A stretch of DNA of 57,309 nucleotides from UBA8752 sp964223495 (GTDB lineage Bacteria > Bacteroidota > Bacteroidia > Flavobacteriales_D > Sanyastnellaceae). The position numbers and the translations under genes are program-made. Shown here piece after piece: positions 10,098 to 19,400 of this stretch. Location of the stretch: positions 1 to 57,309 of the forward strand of contig CAXQGL010000019.1 in the NCBI GenBank assembly GCA_964223495.1, read 5' to 3'. Below the pieces are notes generated by a model. The model was given only the letters and a program-made list of their open reading frames with translations. It searched no databases and was not told the origin of the DNA. Position 1 is the first letter of the stretch, and each line of letters opens with the position of its first letter.

Positions 10098-10117
10098 CCC
10101 CATCACCCTGAAAATTG

Positions 10118-10148
10118 AAAAGGGCCGCCTGGAAGGGCGGCCCTTTTT
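10118..10148 (+). terminator. Rho-independent terminator
   Basis: GGGCCGCC and GGCGGCCC form an 8-base-pair stem around a 6-base loop, flanked by AAAA and TTTTT. It follows the stop at 10097 by 20 bases. Confidence 0.9.
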
Positions 10149-10197
10149 GATGGGCGAATTTTGACGGTCATTGATGACCTCGCCGCCTGTGTGGTCG

Positions 10198-10205
10198 TAA
10201 TTTCG
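10198..10205 (+). promoter_or_regulatory. -7-like box TAATTTCG, 4 bases before ribA start
   Basis: Matches TAnnTTTG at 5 of its 6 fixed bases and ends 4 bases before the ATG. No TTG lies at the usual 19-base spacing; the nearest is at 10171. Confidence 0.45.
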
Positions 10206-10209
10206 CGCC

Positions 10210-10794
10210 ATGGAATTGCTGGTCACGAGCCGATTGCCTTCTGAGTGGGGTGCCTATGACATCTCAGCATTTGGTGAGGAGGGTGACCGCACGCCACATG
10301 TGGTGCTGCACAGGGGGGTCGAAGCGACCTTGGAATCTGGATCGCCCCTGGCAGTGAGGATTCATAGCGAGTGCATGACCGGTGACGTCTTCGCGAGCCG
10401 AAGGTGCGATTGCGGTCCCCAGTTGCATACGGCGCTGAGGCATTTCAAGGAGCATGGCGGCATGCTCATTTATTTACGTCAGGAGGGCCGGGGAATTGGG
10501 CTCGTGGAAAAGCTGAAGGCCTACAATCTGCAGGACGGGGGAATGAACACGTTCGAGGCCAATGTGGCGATGGGGCACGAGGAAGATGCTCGGGATTATG
10601 CTGATGCGGCTGAGATTCTCAGGCATTACGATGTCCGGGAGATTGAATTGATGACCAACAATCCGAAAAAGGTGGAGGCCATGCGGAGCCATGGCATCAC
10701 TGTGGCGAGGAGGATGCCGGTGGTTGTGCCCACCAATCCTCACAATGCGGAATACATGAGGGCCAAGGAGGAAATCACGGGGCACTTCCTCTGA
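10210..10794 (+). CDS. ribA: GTP cyclohydrolase II
   Basis: Catalyses the first step of riboflavin synthesis, opening GTP to 2,5-diamino-6-ribosylamino-pyrimidinone phosphate, formate and pyrophosphate, in the cytoplasm. The zinc site is visible as C55, C66 and C68 (HSECMTGDVF...CDC), followed by the RQEGRGIGLVEKLKAY signature and TNNPKK near the C-terminus. At 194 residues it is a stand-alone RibA of normal length, without a fused DHBP synthase (RibB) domain. It is transcribed alone and converges on the next gene with only 9 bases between stops. The start is fixed by the MELLVTSRLP N-terminus and by the TAATTTCG box 4 bases upstream. Confidence 0.92.
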   Translation: MELLVTSRLPSEWGAYDISAFGEEGDRTPHVVLHRGVEATLESGSPLAVRIHSECMTGDVFASRRCDCGPQLHTALRHFKEHGGMLIYLRQEGRGIGLVEKLKAYNLQDGGMNTFEANVAMGHEEDARDYADAAEILRHYDVREIELMTNNPKKVEAMRSHGITVARRMPVVVPTNPHNAEYMRAKEEITGHFL

Positions 10795-10803
10795 GCCGTC
10801 CTG

Positions 10804-11724
10804 TCAGGTCCAGACATCCCGAGCTGTGCGGTAGGTCTGGATATGGGCCGCGACGATCGTGTTCACGTCCGCTGAGTATCCTCCTCCCATAGCACAGGCA
10901 ACACCGATGCCGGCATCTCTGCAGGCTTCGAGCACCAACCTGTCCCTTTGCTTGCAGCCCTCCATGGTCAGGGAAAGACGTCCGAGCTTGTCCGAAGCGA
11001 GAACGTCCACGCCGCATTGGTATAGGGCGACCTGAGGTCTGAAGTCCTCCATGATTCGGAAAAGGCTGGATTCCAAAAGCGCCAAGTAGCGGTCGTCCGT
11101 GGTGCCATCCTCCAATTCGACATCCAATGAGCTCTGTTGCTTGTGCAATGGATAGTTGTGGGCACCGTGCATGCTGAACGTGAAGATTCGGCCGTCACCA
11201 TGGGTCATACTGGCTGTTCCGTTGCCTTGATGAACATCGAGATCGATGATGGCCACCCGCTCCATTCCGGAATCGATCAGATATCGGGCTGCAATGACGA
11301 GGTCATTCAGAAGACAGAATCCCTCTGCACGATCCGTGAAGGCATGATGGGTGCCACCAGCAACATTCAATGCCACTCCGCCCTCCGCAGCGATGGCGGC
11401 ACACTGTCGGGTTCCTTCCATGATGATCCGCTCACGGAGGATCAACTCGGGAGACCAGGGGAATCCGGATTTCCGCTGTTCGTGTCGCTGCCATGTCCCG
11501 CCCTTCAGCTTGCTCAGATATGCCTGGGAGTGACACCGGAGCACATACTGGTCCAATATGGGTTCCGGACGAATCCAATGCGCATCCTCAATGATGCCCT
11601 CATGTATCAATTGTTGATGGACAAGGGCATACTTGACCATGGGGAAGCGATGATGAGTGGGCAATTCAAGCACATACTCCTCTTTGAAGGCCGCCCTGAC
11701 GAAAGCGCGATCAATGGCGTCCAT
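10804..11724 (-). CDS. Histone deacetylase-family (AcuC/HDAC-like) hydrolase
   Basis: A cytoplasmic Zn-dependent deacetylase-fold enzyme, 306 residues. The family landmarks are present: the H126-H127 pair in AGGTHHAF, Zn ligands D163 and H165 in DLDVHQGNG, D245 in ASDKLG, and the transition-state tyrosine Y283 in GGGYS. The N-terminus (LPTHHRFPMVKY) is also typical. Bacterial members remove acetyl groups from small amines or from lysines of enzymes such as acetyl-CoA synthetase; the substrate here is unknown. An acs gene lies 45 kb away in the same window, which is no evidence of a link. The gene is divergent from the one at 11860. Confidence 0.88.
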   Translation of the reverse strand: MDAIDRAFVRAAFKEEYVLELPTHHRFPMVKYALVHQQLIHEGIIEDAHWIRPEPILDQYVLRCHSQAYLSKLKGGTWQRHEQRKSGFPWSPELILRERIIMEGTRQCAAIAAEGGVALNVAGGTHHAFTDRAEGFCLLNDLVIAARYLIDSGMERVAIIDLDVHQGNGTASMTHGDGRIFTFSMHGAHNYPLHKQQSSLDVELEDGTTDDRYLALLESSLFRIMEDFRPQVALYQCGVDVLASDKLGRLSLTMEGCKQRDRLVLEACRDAGIGVACAMGGGYSADVNTIVAAHIQTYRTARDVWT

Positions 11725-11797
11725 TGATGTTGTAAATGAGCCGAGTATGAAAGAAGAATGCCTTCATATGAGGTTTGCAATTACCCTTTTATTTACG

Positions 11798-11826
11798 TTG
11801 AAACGTATTACACGGATTTATGTTTG
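11798..11826 (+). promoter_or_regulatory. Bacteroidota-type promoter TTG-N18-TATGTTTG
   Basis: A TTG at 11798 and a perfect TAnnTTTG box at 11819 are separated by 18 bases. The box ends 33 bases before the ATG at 11860, which excludes the upstream in-frame start at 11758 and gives an ordinary leader. Confidence 0.75.
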
Positions 11827-11859
11827 CACACATATTGGGATGGGGTCTTGTTTTGCACC

Positions 11860-13242
11860 ATGCGCTCCTGCGTTCTAGTCCTTGCTCTACTTTTGTTGAT
11901 GGGGCAATTCCATGCCCAGAACCCCCTTCGACGGATGGACCCGGACGAATGGTTCAGAATGGAAAGGGTGCAGGAGGGGTGGCGTGTCACGACGGGCGTC
12001 GATTCCGTTTATGCGCTTCGGGTTTCCTTTGATTTGGGTGCCTTCAGGCATGCGGCGGGAAGTGATGGTGCCTGGTACAGCAGGGAGGATGACATGAGGA
12101 TGGTGCTGGATTCGAGTGGAGCCAGTGTCGGACGCAGTCACAATCACGGATTCAATCTGGAATCGTATCATTTCTCTTGGCACCAGCGATACTACGCCTT
12201 GGGTGGTTGGGGGTTTTGGAACAGGCATTCCAAACTGTTGGAATTCTTGCCATCGACGGGAGAATGGGAACTCCAGCCTTGCCGGGACGAACCTCCCCAT
12301 GTAAACAACTCCGCGAGCTGGTTGGATGTTTCAGGCGGTCGGATTGTGGCCATGGAGACTGAGAACCTGCAGGCCGTTGCGGATGGCGAAGGCATGATTC
12401 GCCCGATTCATTCTCTGAATCTGTCCAATTTTTCATGGAAGTGCGAAGGCATGGCCAATCCTTTGCTTGAAGTCATGCTCACCGGTAGACGGCCGCGGCG
12501 GGTGGATCTCGAGGAATATTTTCTCTTCTTTTCGTTGAATAAGGCTGCCATCATCAGGAAAAAGGACCTGATGACAGTGATAACGGACGCCTTCAATTCA
12601 GAGATTTTCATCGATGCACGGTCCAGTGTGGATCGCAGCAAAGGGTACTTGATTGAATCATCACGTGGGGGACATTTCTTCCTCAGCATCATGGAAGGCC
12701 AAGGGGGTGAGGTGGTCAATGTGCTCGACTGGGATGTGGCCAGGGCTTTCCAGCAAGGTGTTGCCGAGGCATTTCCTTTTGTGGTTCCCCTGAAGGATGC
12801 TGATGCGGAAACTTCGGATCTCGTCGCTGCGCAGGATGAGAGTTGGGTGCCGCCTCCACCATTGATGCTCCTTTTCATTGTGCTCGCTTTTGCAACAGGC
12901 TATTGGCTGAGCGGCAGATCAAGGGCATCGGAGATGAGCGACAGTGGGCCTGATGTTCCAATCATTCCGGGCGAACGAGGAAAAGTGGGCATGAGCCCCT
13001 TGGTCTCTGCCTTCCTCAATTGCGGAAAGGTCAAGATGGATACAACCGAATTCAATGCCTTGATCGAATTGGATGAGGATTCATCGGAGGAGTCCAAGCG
13101 CTCACGGCGGGCGCAGGTCATTCGACAGGTGAACCAGGAATACATGCTCGTGTATGGTCAAGAACTCATCACGAGGCAGAAGGATCCCGTTGATCGTCGC
13201 AGGACGAACTACATCATCCGGCCATACTCAGATAACGCATGA
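11860..13242 (+). CDS. Signal-peptide protein with one transmembrane helix; function unknown
   Basis: I do not recognise this family. The start at 11860 gives a clear signal peptide (MRSCVLVLALLLLMGQFHAQ) and follows a consensus promoter; the frame is open further upstream, but only through the promoter. The roughly 340-residue exported part has no motif I know; it is rich in Trp and aromatic residues (SYHFSWHQRYYALGGWGFW) and could be a beta-propeller-like or kelch-like fold. A hydrophobic helix follows (LMLLFIVLAFATGYWLSG, about 333-350). The cytoplasmic C-terminal domain of about 110 residues is charged (SSEESKRSRRAQVIRQVNQEY) and may bind DNA or a partner. The outside-sensor, helix, inside-output layout suggests signalling. 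The 3' end overlaps the convergent DUF819 gene by 29 bases. Confidence 0.75.
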   Translation: MRSCVLVLALLLLMGQFHAQNPLRRMDPDEWFRMERVQEGWRVTTGVDSVYALRVSFDLGAFRHAAGSDGAWYSREDDMRMVLDSSGASVGRSHNHGFNLESYHFSWHQRYYALGGWGFWNRHSKLLEFLPSTGEWELQPCRDEPPHVNNSASWLDVSGGRIVAMETENLQAVADGEGMIRPIHSLNLSNFSWKCEGMANPLLEVMLTGRRPRRVDLEEYFLFFSLNKAAIIRKKDLMTVITDAFNSEIFIDARSSVDRSKGYLIESSRGGHFFLSIMEGQGGEVVNVLDWDVARAFQQGVAEAFPFVVPLKDADAETSDLVAAQDESWVPPPPLMLLFIVLAFATGYWLSGRSRASEMSDSGPDVPIIPGERGKVGMSPLVSAFLNCGKVKMDTTEFNALIELDEDSSEESKRSRRAQVIRQVNQEYMLVYGQELITRQKDPVDRRRTNYIIRPYSDNA

Positions 13243-14491
13243 ATTCCATGCAAATGACGGCCCCCACGGTACCGACGGCGTAACCCAGAACGGCCAGAAG
13301 GACCCCCACAGGGGCCAAGGCAGGGCTGAATGCACTGGCCACGATGGGGGCACTCGCCGCCCCGCCCACATTGGCTTGGCTGCCGACAGCCACAAAGAAG
13401 AAGGGGGCCTTCACCAATTTGGCCACTGTGAGCAGCAGGGTCACGTGGACCAACATCCACAGCAGTCCAATCATCAGCACCGGCCAATATTGATTCCATG
13501 AAGCAATGAGCTCGCCGATGTCCATTTTGGCGCCGATGGTGGCGACCAGCACATACAGGAACACACTGGCCAGTTTGCTGGCACCGGCCCCCTCATAGGA
13601 GCGCATGGGTGTGAAGCTCAATCCCACACCGAAGAGCGTCGATAGGAAGACCAGCCAGAAAAAGGGACTCGCAAGTGAACTCAGGAAGCGCACCAGCGAT
13701 TCCGGGTCTTCCGCCAGGGAGCGGTCATACCACGCACCCATGCTTGAGCTGATGCCACCACCCATCAAATGGGCGAGACCCACCATGGCGAAAATGACCC
13801 CCAGCAGGACCATGAGGTCGTTGAAGGTTGGAATGCGCGCAATGCTGCTCTGGTAATCCTCCACCTTTTTCTTGAGGTCTTCGACGGCAGAAGCATCCGC
13901 CTTGAGTTTCTTGTCGATGACGGCACTCATGCCCGCCCCGATCAGCAGGAAGGGCATCCAAAGGTTGGCGACGAACACATCCACGATGATCATGACGCTG
14001 AATTGGTCATCCTGGGCCTGTGCGATCTCCTTGAGCGCGGTCTGATTGGCCCCACCTCCAATCCAGCTGCCGGCGATGGTGGACAATCCCCTCCAAAGGG
14101 CATCGGGGGCATCTCCCCCGAACACATCGGGACGGATTTGTCCCACAAGCCACAGCGCGGTCGGTCCGCCGATGATGATGCCGAGCGTGGCGGCGAAGAA
14201 CATGATCAGCGCCTTGGGGCCGAGATTGAATATGCCTTTGAGATCGATGGAAAGGCAGAACATCAACAAGCTGGCAGGCAAGAGATAGCGACTGGCCACA
14301 TAATAGAGCCTGCTTTCCTCCCCGGCTTCGATGATGCCCGTGGAGTTGAGGATGGCCGGAAGGAAATAGGCCATCAGCAAGGCGGGCACGTATTTGTAGA
14401 AACCGGCAAACCTTGGAAGTCTGGATGTATGGAAAACCAGAGCAAGGCAGGCCAGCAAAAGGCCTAGGATGGGGGCGTCTTGGGTGATCAC
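13214..14491 (-). CDS. DUF819 family integral membrane protein
   Basis: A 425-residue inner-membrane protein with about 10-12 hydrophobic segments and the family's Gly-rich stretches: GSWIGGGANQTALKE and AVGSQANVGGAASAP look like the two pseudo-symmetric discontinuous helices. The fold resembles sodium-coupled carboxylate carriers, but no substrate is established for DUF819 (YjcL-like) proteins. A charged cytoplasmic loop with coiled-coil character (DKKLKADASAVEDLKKKVEDY) splits the halves. The start codon is GTG; a TATATTGC box ends 4 bases upstream of it. Divergent from the glycosyltransferase; convergent overlap with the preceding gene. Confidence 0.88.
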   Translation of the reverse strand: MITQDAPILGLLLACLALVFHTSRLPRFAGFYKYVPALLMAYFLPAILNSTGIIEAGEESRLYYVASRYLLPASLLMFCLSIDLKGIFNLGPKALIMFFAATLGIIIGGPTALWLVGQIRPDVFGGDAPDALWRGLSTIAGSWIGGGANQTALKEIAQAQDDQFSVMIIVDVFVANLWMPFLLIGAGMSAVIDKKLKADASAVEDLKKKVEDYQSSIARIPTFNDLMVLLGVIFAMVGLAHLMGGGISSSMGAWYDRSLAEDPESLVRFLSSLASPFFWLVFLSTLFGVGLSFTPMRSYEGAGASKLASVFLYVLVATIGAKMDIGELIASWNQYWPVLMIGLLWMLVHVTLLLTVAKLVKAPFFFVAVGSQANVGGAASAPIVASAFSPALAPVGVLLAVLGYAVGTVGAVICMEFMRYLSMAG

Positions 14492-14495
14492 GGGG

Positions 14496-14503
14496 GCAAT
14501 ATA
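14496..14503 (-). promoter_or_regulatory. -7-like box TATATTGC, 4 bases before DUF819 start
   Basis: On the minus strand the box is followed by CCCC and then the GTG start. It faces a second box for the divergent glycosyltransferase at 14550. Confidence 0.45.
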
Positions 14504-14549
14504 GAGGCTGCCGGACCCGCCTCGACTGTGTAACCCTCTGCTTGGGCAC

Positions 14550-14557
14550 TACTTTCG
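14550..14557 (+). promoter_or_regulatory. -7-like box TACTTTCG, 4 bases before glycosyltransferase start
   Basis: Followed by GGCC and the GTG start at 14562. The fixed 4-base spacing supports the GTG rather than a later ATG. Confidence 0.45.
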
Positions 14558-14561
14558 GGCC

Positions 14562-15614
14562 GTGCGATTTTCCGTCATCGTTCCCCTGTACAACCGCCCG
14601 GATGAGATTCGAGAGCTGCTCGAGAGTCTAACCCTGCAGACGCAGCAGGACTTCGAGGTCATTGTTGTGGAAGATGGGAGTACGGAGGATGCCCGGGATA
14701 TCGTGGAATCCTTCTCGGATCGGTTGGATGTCCGATACTTCTGGAAGGAAAATGAGCGGCAAGGGTTTACGCGGAATTTCGGTTTCGAACGTGCCGCAGG
14801 GGAGTGGCTGGTGGTGTTTGATTCGGATTGCCTCATTCCCGAGCGGTATTTCGAAGTCGTCGGTGAATTCCTGGACCGGAATCCCGACGTGGATGTCTTT
14901 GGCGGTCCCGATGCAGCCCATGAGTCATTCACCAGTGTCCAGAAAGCCATCAGCCACGCGATGACTTCCATTCTGACCACGGGGGGCATCCGAGGTCGAA
15001 AGCGCAATGTGGGGACCTACCACCCCAGATCGTTCAACATGGGCATCTCGCGCAGGGCGTACGAGGTGAGCGGGGGCTATGCCATCACTGTGAAGGGAGA
15101 GGACATCGAATTCTCCATGCGCCTGATTGCCCACGGATTGAAGAGTGTCCTCATCCCCGAAGCCCATGTATATCACAAACGGAGAACGGATTTCCGGCAA
15201 TTCCGGAAGCAAGTGGAGTTCTTCGGGCGGGCCAGGGTGAACATCCGTAGATTTTTTCCGGGGAGCTTGAAGCCGATACACTGGATGCCCACGATTTTCC
15301 TCATGTATGTCACCTTGATGCTTCCGGCTTCGATGGCATTGACGGTCTGGAGCGGTGGACCCACGGCATGGACGCAGCTTCCTTTCTTACCCTATGCGGT
15401 GTGGCACTTGGCCCTCTTCATTGAAGCGGCCATCCAATCCCGATCCTTGGCCGTGGCATGGCTTGCACCGAATGCGGCACGGATTCAGCTGACCTCCTAC
15501 GGTTGGGGACTGCTCTCGGAGTACGTGGCCGTGGTGGTGTTGCGCAAGCGGGATTCGTTGATGGGAGAAATCCGGAAAGTGCCACCTGTTCCGGCCAACA
15601 ACGCGGGCTCATGA
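14562..15614 (+). CDS. Family 2 glycosyltransferase
   Basis: A GT-A fold enzyme that transfers sugar from a nucleotide-sugar to an acceptor, probably at the inner face of the membrane. The N-terminal strand SVIVPLYNRP, the VVEDGSTED nucleotide-binding loop and the metal-binding DSD at D87-D89 (VFDSDC) are all present. A conserved GEDIEFSMRL (ED acid) and a HKRRTDF region follow. Hydrophobic segments at about 240-330 anchor it in the membrane. The GTG start gives the canonical N-terminus. The last four bases overlap the start of the next gene (ATGA), so the two are translationally coupled. The glycan made is unknown. Confidence 0.88.
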   Translation: MRFSVIVPLYNRPDEIRELLESLTLQTQQDFEVIVVEDGSTEDARDIVESFSDRLDVRYFWKENERQGFTRNFGFERAAGEWLVVFDSDCLIPERYFEVVGEFLDRNPDVDVFGGPDAAHESFTSVQKAISHAMTSILTTGGIRGRKRNVGTYHPRSFNMGISRRAYEVSGGYAITVKGEDIEFSMRLIAHGLKSVLIPEAHVYHKRRTDFRQFRKQVEFFGRARVNIRRFFPGSLKPIHWMPTIFLMYVTLMLPASMALTVWSGGPTAWTQLPFLPYAVWHLALFIEAAIQSRSLAVAWLAPNAARIQLTSYGWGLLSEYVAVVVLRKRDSLMGEIRKVPPVPANNAGS

Positions 15615-16462
15615 GGGCATTGCTGTGGATTGGATTGATGACCGTCATCACATTGCTCGGCTATTTCGGGCTCTGCATCGCGGGCCCAGCGCACATAGAG
15701 GTGGATTCCCGATTGGAATGTCCCATCCACCCCTCCTTGCTTGCTTCGGCCCTTGAAGGAATCGCAGAAAGCCATCCTTGGTCCAATGGCCCTTGCAGAT
15801 TGGATGTGGGGGCGTTCGGAATGAAAGAGAAAGTCGTGGTGTGTTCCGAACCCGAGGGAATGGAACAAGCCACACTTGCTTGGTGGGTTGAATCCTCTGA
15901 AGCAAGTGGGACACAGCTCCATCAACGGTTTCACCAACCGTTGGATTGGTGGTCAAGGGGCAGACAGGTGCTGAAGGGCCCCCCGGTCATTCCGAGCTGG
16001 ACGTGCATGGATCTCGAAAATGAACTCGCCCGGGCTTGGGGCGGTGGAGAATTCCTGCCCATTTCCGGGGCTGCTCTCGTGGAGGCAACGGAAGAGGCCA
16101 CATGGGCGGGTGCATCGGAGATGTGGTGGATCTCAGAGAGCGGAAGTCATGGTGAGGCGTGGTCCAAATTTCAATCGGTTTCACCCGGAACGTCTGGAGC
16201 TCAAGTATCTGGACTGTTCCACTTGCCCGGCGATACAGTAAAGGCCTGGCCCGGACTTTCCGATGAATTTGTGGCCATCGCACTGGCTGAACTCCTGTCC
16301 GGATCGAACGTGCATTCGGATACAATGGCATCGGGGTGGGCTGTCCGCCGGAGCCGGATACACGGGTTGGACACAAACGAAACAGCGCCGCAGTGGGGAT
16401 CTGCGACGCTGTTTGAGATGTCTTTCCGAAAAGGGTCAATGGACCAACACGCGGCCGATTGA
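15611..16462 (+). CDS. Membrane-anchored protein of unknown function coupled to glycosyltransferase
   Basis: Start chosen at 15611 because it opens a hydrophobic signal anchor (LLWIGLMTVITLLGYFGLCIA) and overlaps the upstream stop as ATGA; the open frame back to 15458 is only a shadow of the glycosyltransferase. The 283-residue protein then has an exported domain with an HIEVDSRLECPIHPSLLAS start and several WW and PLDWWSRG motifs. The overall pattern vaguely recalls membrane-anchored SRPBCC (polyketide cyclase-like) proteins, but I cannot support that. Translational coupling suggests it works with the glycosyltransferase. Its 3' end overlaps the convergent protease gene by 27 bases. Confidence 0.7.
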   Translation: MRALLWIGLMTVITLLGYFGLCIAGPAHIEVDSRLECPIHPSLLASALEGIAESHPWSNGPCRLDVGAFGMKEKVVVCSEPEGMEQATLAWWVESSEASGTQLHQRFHQPLDWWSRGRQVLKGPPVIPSWTCMDLENELARAWGGGEFLPISGAALVEATEEATWAGASEMWWISESGSHGEAWSKFQSVSPGTSGAQVSGLFHLPGDTVKAWPGLSDEFVAIALAELLSGSNVHSDTMASGWAVRRSRIHGLDTNETAPQWGSATLFEMSFRKGSMDQHAAD

Positions 16463-19400
16463 AAGGGGCCCGGCCCCTGAAGCTTCGGGCCTAATCCTGA
16501 TGAAGTACAGTCCTGCCATGGAAGGAGCCGACAGGGTGATGGACTGCCCGAGGAGGCCATCATGGCTTCCCAATCGTTGATGGCGCACCAATTTTCCTGA
16601 GGCATCCCAGATTTCGACCTGCCAGGGGCCAAGGCCGTCGAGGCCGATCAGGCTGATGGACTGGCCATGCTGCACGGGATTGGGGAAGCTGACCAGCGCT
16701 GAGGATCCTGTTTCCAGATCCTCCACCGAGCTGGTCAAGGGATTGCCATCACAGTCATAGCCTTCGGCAGCATATTCACAGCCGCCGTCTTCTTCCGTGG
16801 CTTCTTCGTTGAAGTTGCAGGCTTCGGGATCCGTGCAGCCCAGAATCTCTGCGCTGTCGCAGATGCCATCCCCATCCAGGTCTGCTTCGCAATCACCACC
16901 ACATTCTCCGAGGGCATCGAGATACTCGCAACTGCCATCATCCGAATTGGCTTCCGCCTCGTAGGTGCAGCTTTCCGGGTCTGTACATCCTTCCACGATG
17001 ACGAGGGGATTGCCATCGCAGTCAAAGCCTTCAACAGCGTACTCGCAACCACCGTCCTCTTCGGTGGCAGACGCGTCGAAGTTGCAGGCGATGGGGTCGG
17101 TGCAACACGGAATCTCGGCGCTGTCACAGATGCCATCGCCATCGGTATCGGCAACACAGTCACCACCGCAGTCGCCCAGCGCGTCGAGGTACTGGCAACT
17201 TCCATCATCCGTGTTGGCGTCCACGTCGTAGGTACAGCTCAACGGATCCGTGCACCCTTCCACCACAACGGTGACGTTGCCGTCGCAATCGTAGTTGGTC
17301 GGGGGATAAGTGCAATTGCCTGCATCGTCGGTGGCGGTCTCGTCGTAGTTGCACGCCGTTGGATCGGTGCAACCCGGAATCTCTTCGTCGTCGCAGATGT
17401 TGTCGCCATCCATGTCACCGGGGCAGTCGCCACCGCACTCACCGAGGGCATCCAGATACTCACAGCTGCCATCCTCGGTATTGGCATCGGCATCAAAAGT
17501 GCAGCTGGATGGATCGGTGCATCCTTCCACGACCACGAGGGGATTGCCATCACAATCCAATCCCGGGTCCGGGTAATCGCATCCGCCATCATCATCCGTC
17601 GCTCCTGCATCGTAATTGCAGGCGAGGTGGTCGGTGCAGCCTGGAATCTCGGCGTTGTCGCAGATGGAATCCCCATCCGCATCACCGGGACAGTCTCCTC
17701 CGCAGACGCCAAGGGCGTCCAGGTATTGACAAGTGCCGTCATCCGTGTTCGCATCCGCATCATACGTGCAGCTTGCGGGGTCGGTGCATCCCTCGACCAC
17801 CACTGTGATGTTGCCATCGCAGTCAAAATTGACCGGTGGATACGTGCAGTTGCCGGCATCGTCCGTGGCCGTCGCGTCGAAATTGCAAGCCTCCGAATCG
17901 GTGCAGCCGGCAATCTCCGCATTGTCACAGATGCCGTCACCATCAGCATCTCCAGGGCAATCGCCTCCACACGCCCCGAGTGCATCGAGGTATTCGCAAC
18001 TCCCGTCGTCCGTGTTGGCGGCAGCATCATAAGTGCAGCTCTCGGGATCGGTGCAACCCGGAACATCCGGAACCACGATGTCCTCATCGAAGTCGCAGAC
18101 GCCATTTCCATTGGTGTCCTCACAGGGCGTGATGGTGGCCCCATCTATGCAGAAGGTGTGCACCTGCTGCGCCCCGAAATTGCCGGATCCCGATCCGAGG
18201 ACATTCCCATCGGAATCGGTCAACTCATACCAGCCTGGAGGCAGGTAGTGCATTCCATTCCCGAAGAGGTCGGTCACGGTCAATTCATAGCAGCCGTTGA
18301 CGGCACAATTGCTCTCGGAAAGCAAGGTGCCTGCATAAGTGGCGTTGTCATAGTTGCTGCCGGACATCACCACCTCACCATTGTCGGTGTTTTCAATGGT
18401 CCATGCGATGCCGTAGGGCAAGGCATCGAACTGGATGGCCATTTCCAGAAAGTCGCCGTCTTGGACCTCGAATGCCACGGTCATGGTGTCATTCAATCCG
18501 TAGCCATCGTTGGTGATGTTGGTCCAGATGGTCAGTTCATGAGACCCTGCACCGGCAGACAAGGACGGAAGGAAAATCAGCTCATTGTCACCAGCGGGGA
18601 TATTTCCGGTCCAATTGAAGATGTTCTCCACGCCTCCATCCAGGGAGAATTGGATGTCAACATCCGTCAGCGACTCACTTCCGAAATTCTGAAGGAACAC
18701 CTCCGGAACGATGGTGGAGGCACAGCCGGATGCGAGGATGCCTTCGATGGAGCTGATGCCTCCATCCACCGCTGAAACGGGAATGGTGCCGTCGCTGGTG
18801 AGCAGCGATGAGCGGTAGTTCTCCAAAGAGTTGCGCATGCGGGTGCGCTGTCCCTCGGTGAACAGGTGCATGCACTGGTCACTCGAATAATCCATGAAAT
18901 TCTCGACCATGGTCTCCGGGCAAGAAATGGGCGAGCAGCCCACGGAGCCGGTCGTCGGTGGCGTGTCGCACACCATGTCCCCCTGGGAAGCACAATTCGT
19001 TTCCGTGGCGCAGGTCACCGTCCCACTGAAAGTGTGGAGCAAACCGAGATAGTGTCCGATCTCGTGGGTCAAGGTCCGGTTCAGATCGAAATTCACGAAG
19101 AGGTCGTACTCATCTCCAACCCCGAATGCCTTGTGGTGGACGACGATTCCATCATGTATGCCGGATGTGGGCGGCAGATAAGCAAAACCCACTGGAGATG
19201 CTCCACCGTTGACCTTGTGCAGGACCCATACATTGATGTAGTCACTTTCGGGCCATTGACTGAGCCCTTTTACCGTGAGTTCGGTTGCAGGGTCCAAGAG
19301 GTCGTTCGTGACCATGCCCGTGCTTGCGAAGCTGGGAATGACAGCCGCGGCATTGGTGCGCGTGATGCCCGATGTAGGATTGCCATCGGGATCGCGGGAT

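Noticed and set aside
10804..11724. Functional pairing of the deacetylase-like gene with acs as an AcuC-AcsA system
   Set aside because: The two are 45 kb apart and no acetyltransferase gene is nearby; nothing in the window links them.
16736..18058. Regular repeats of about 267 bp considered as a CRISPR or satellite array
   Set aside because: Units are in frame inside the M43 gene with no spacer/repeat alternation; they are protein repeats.
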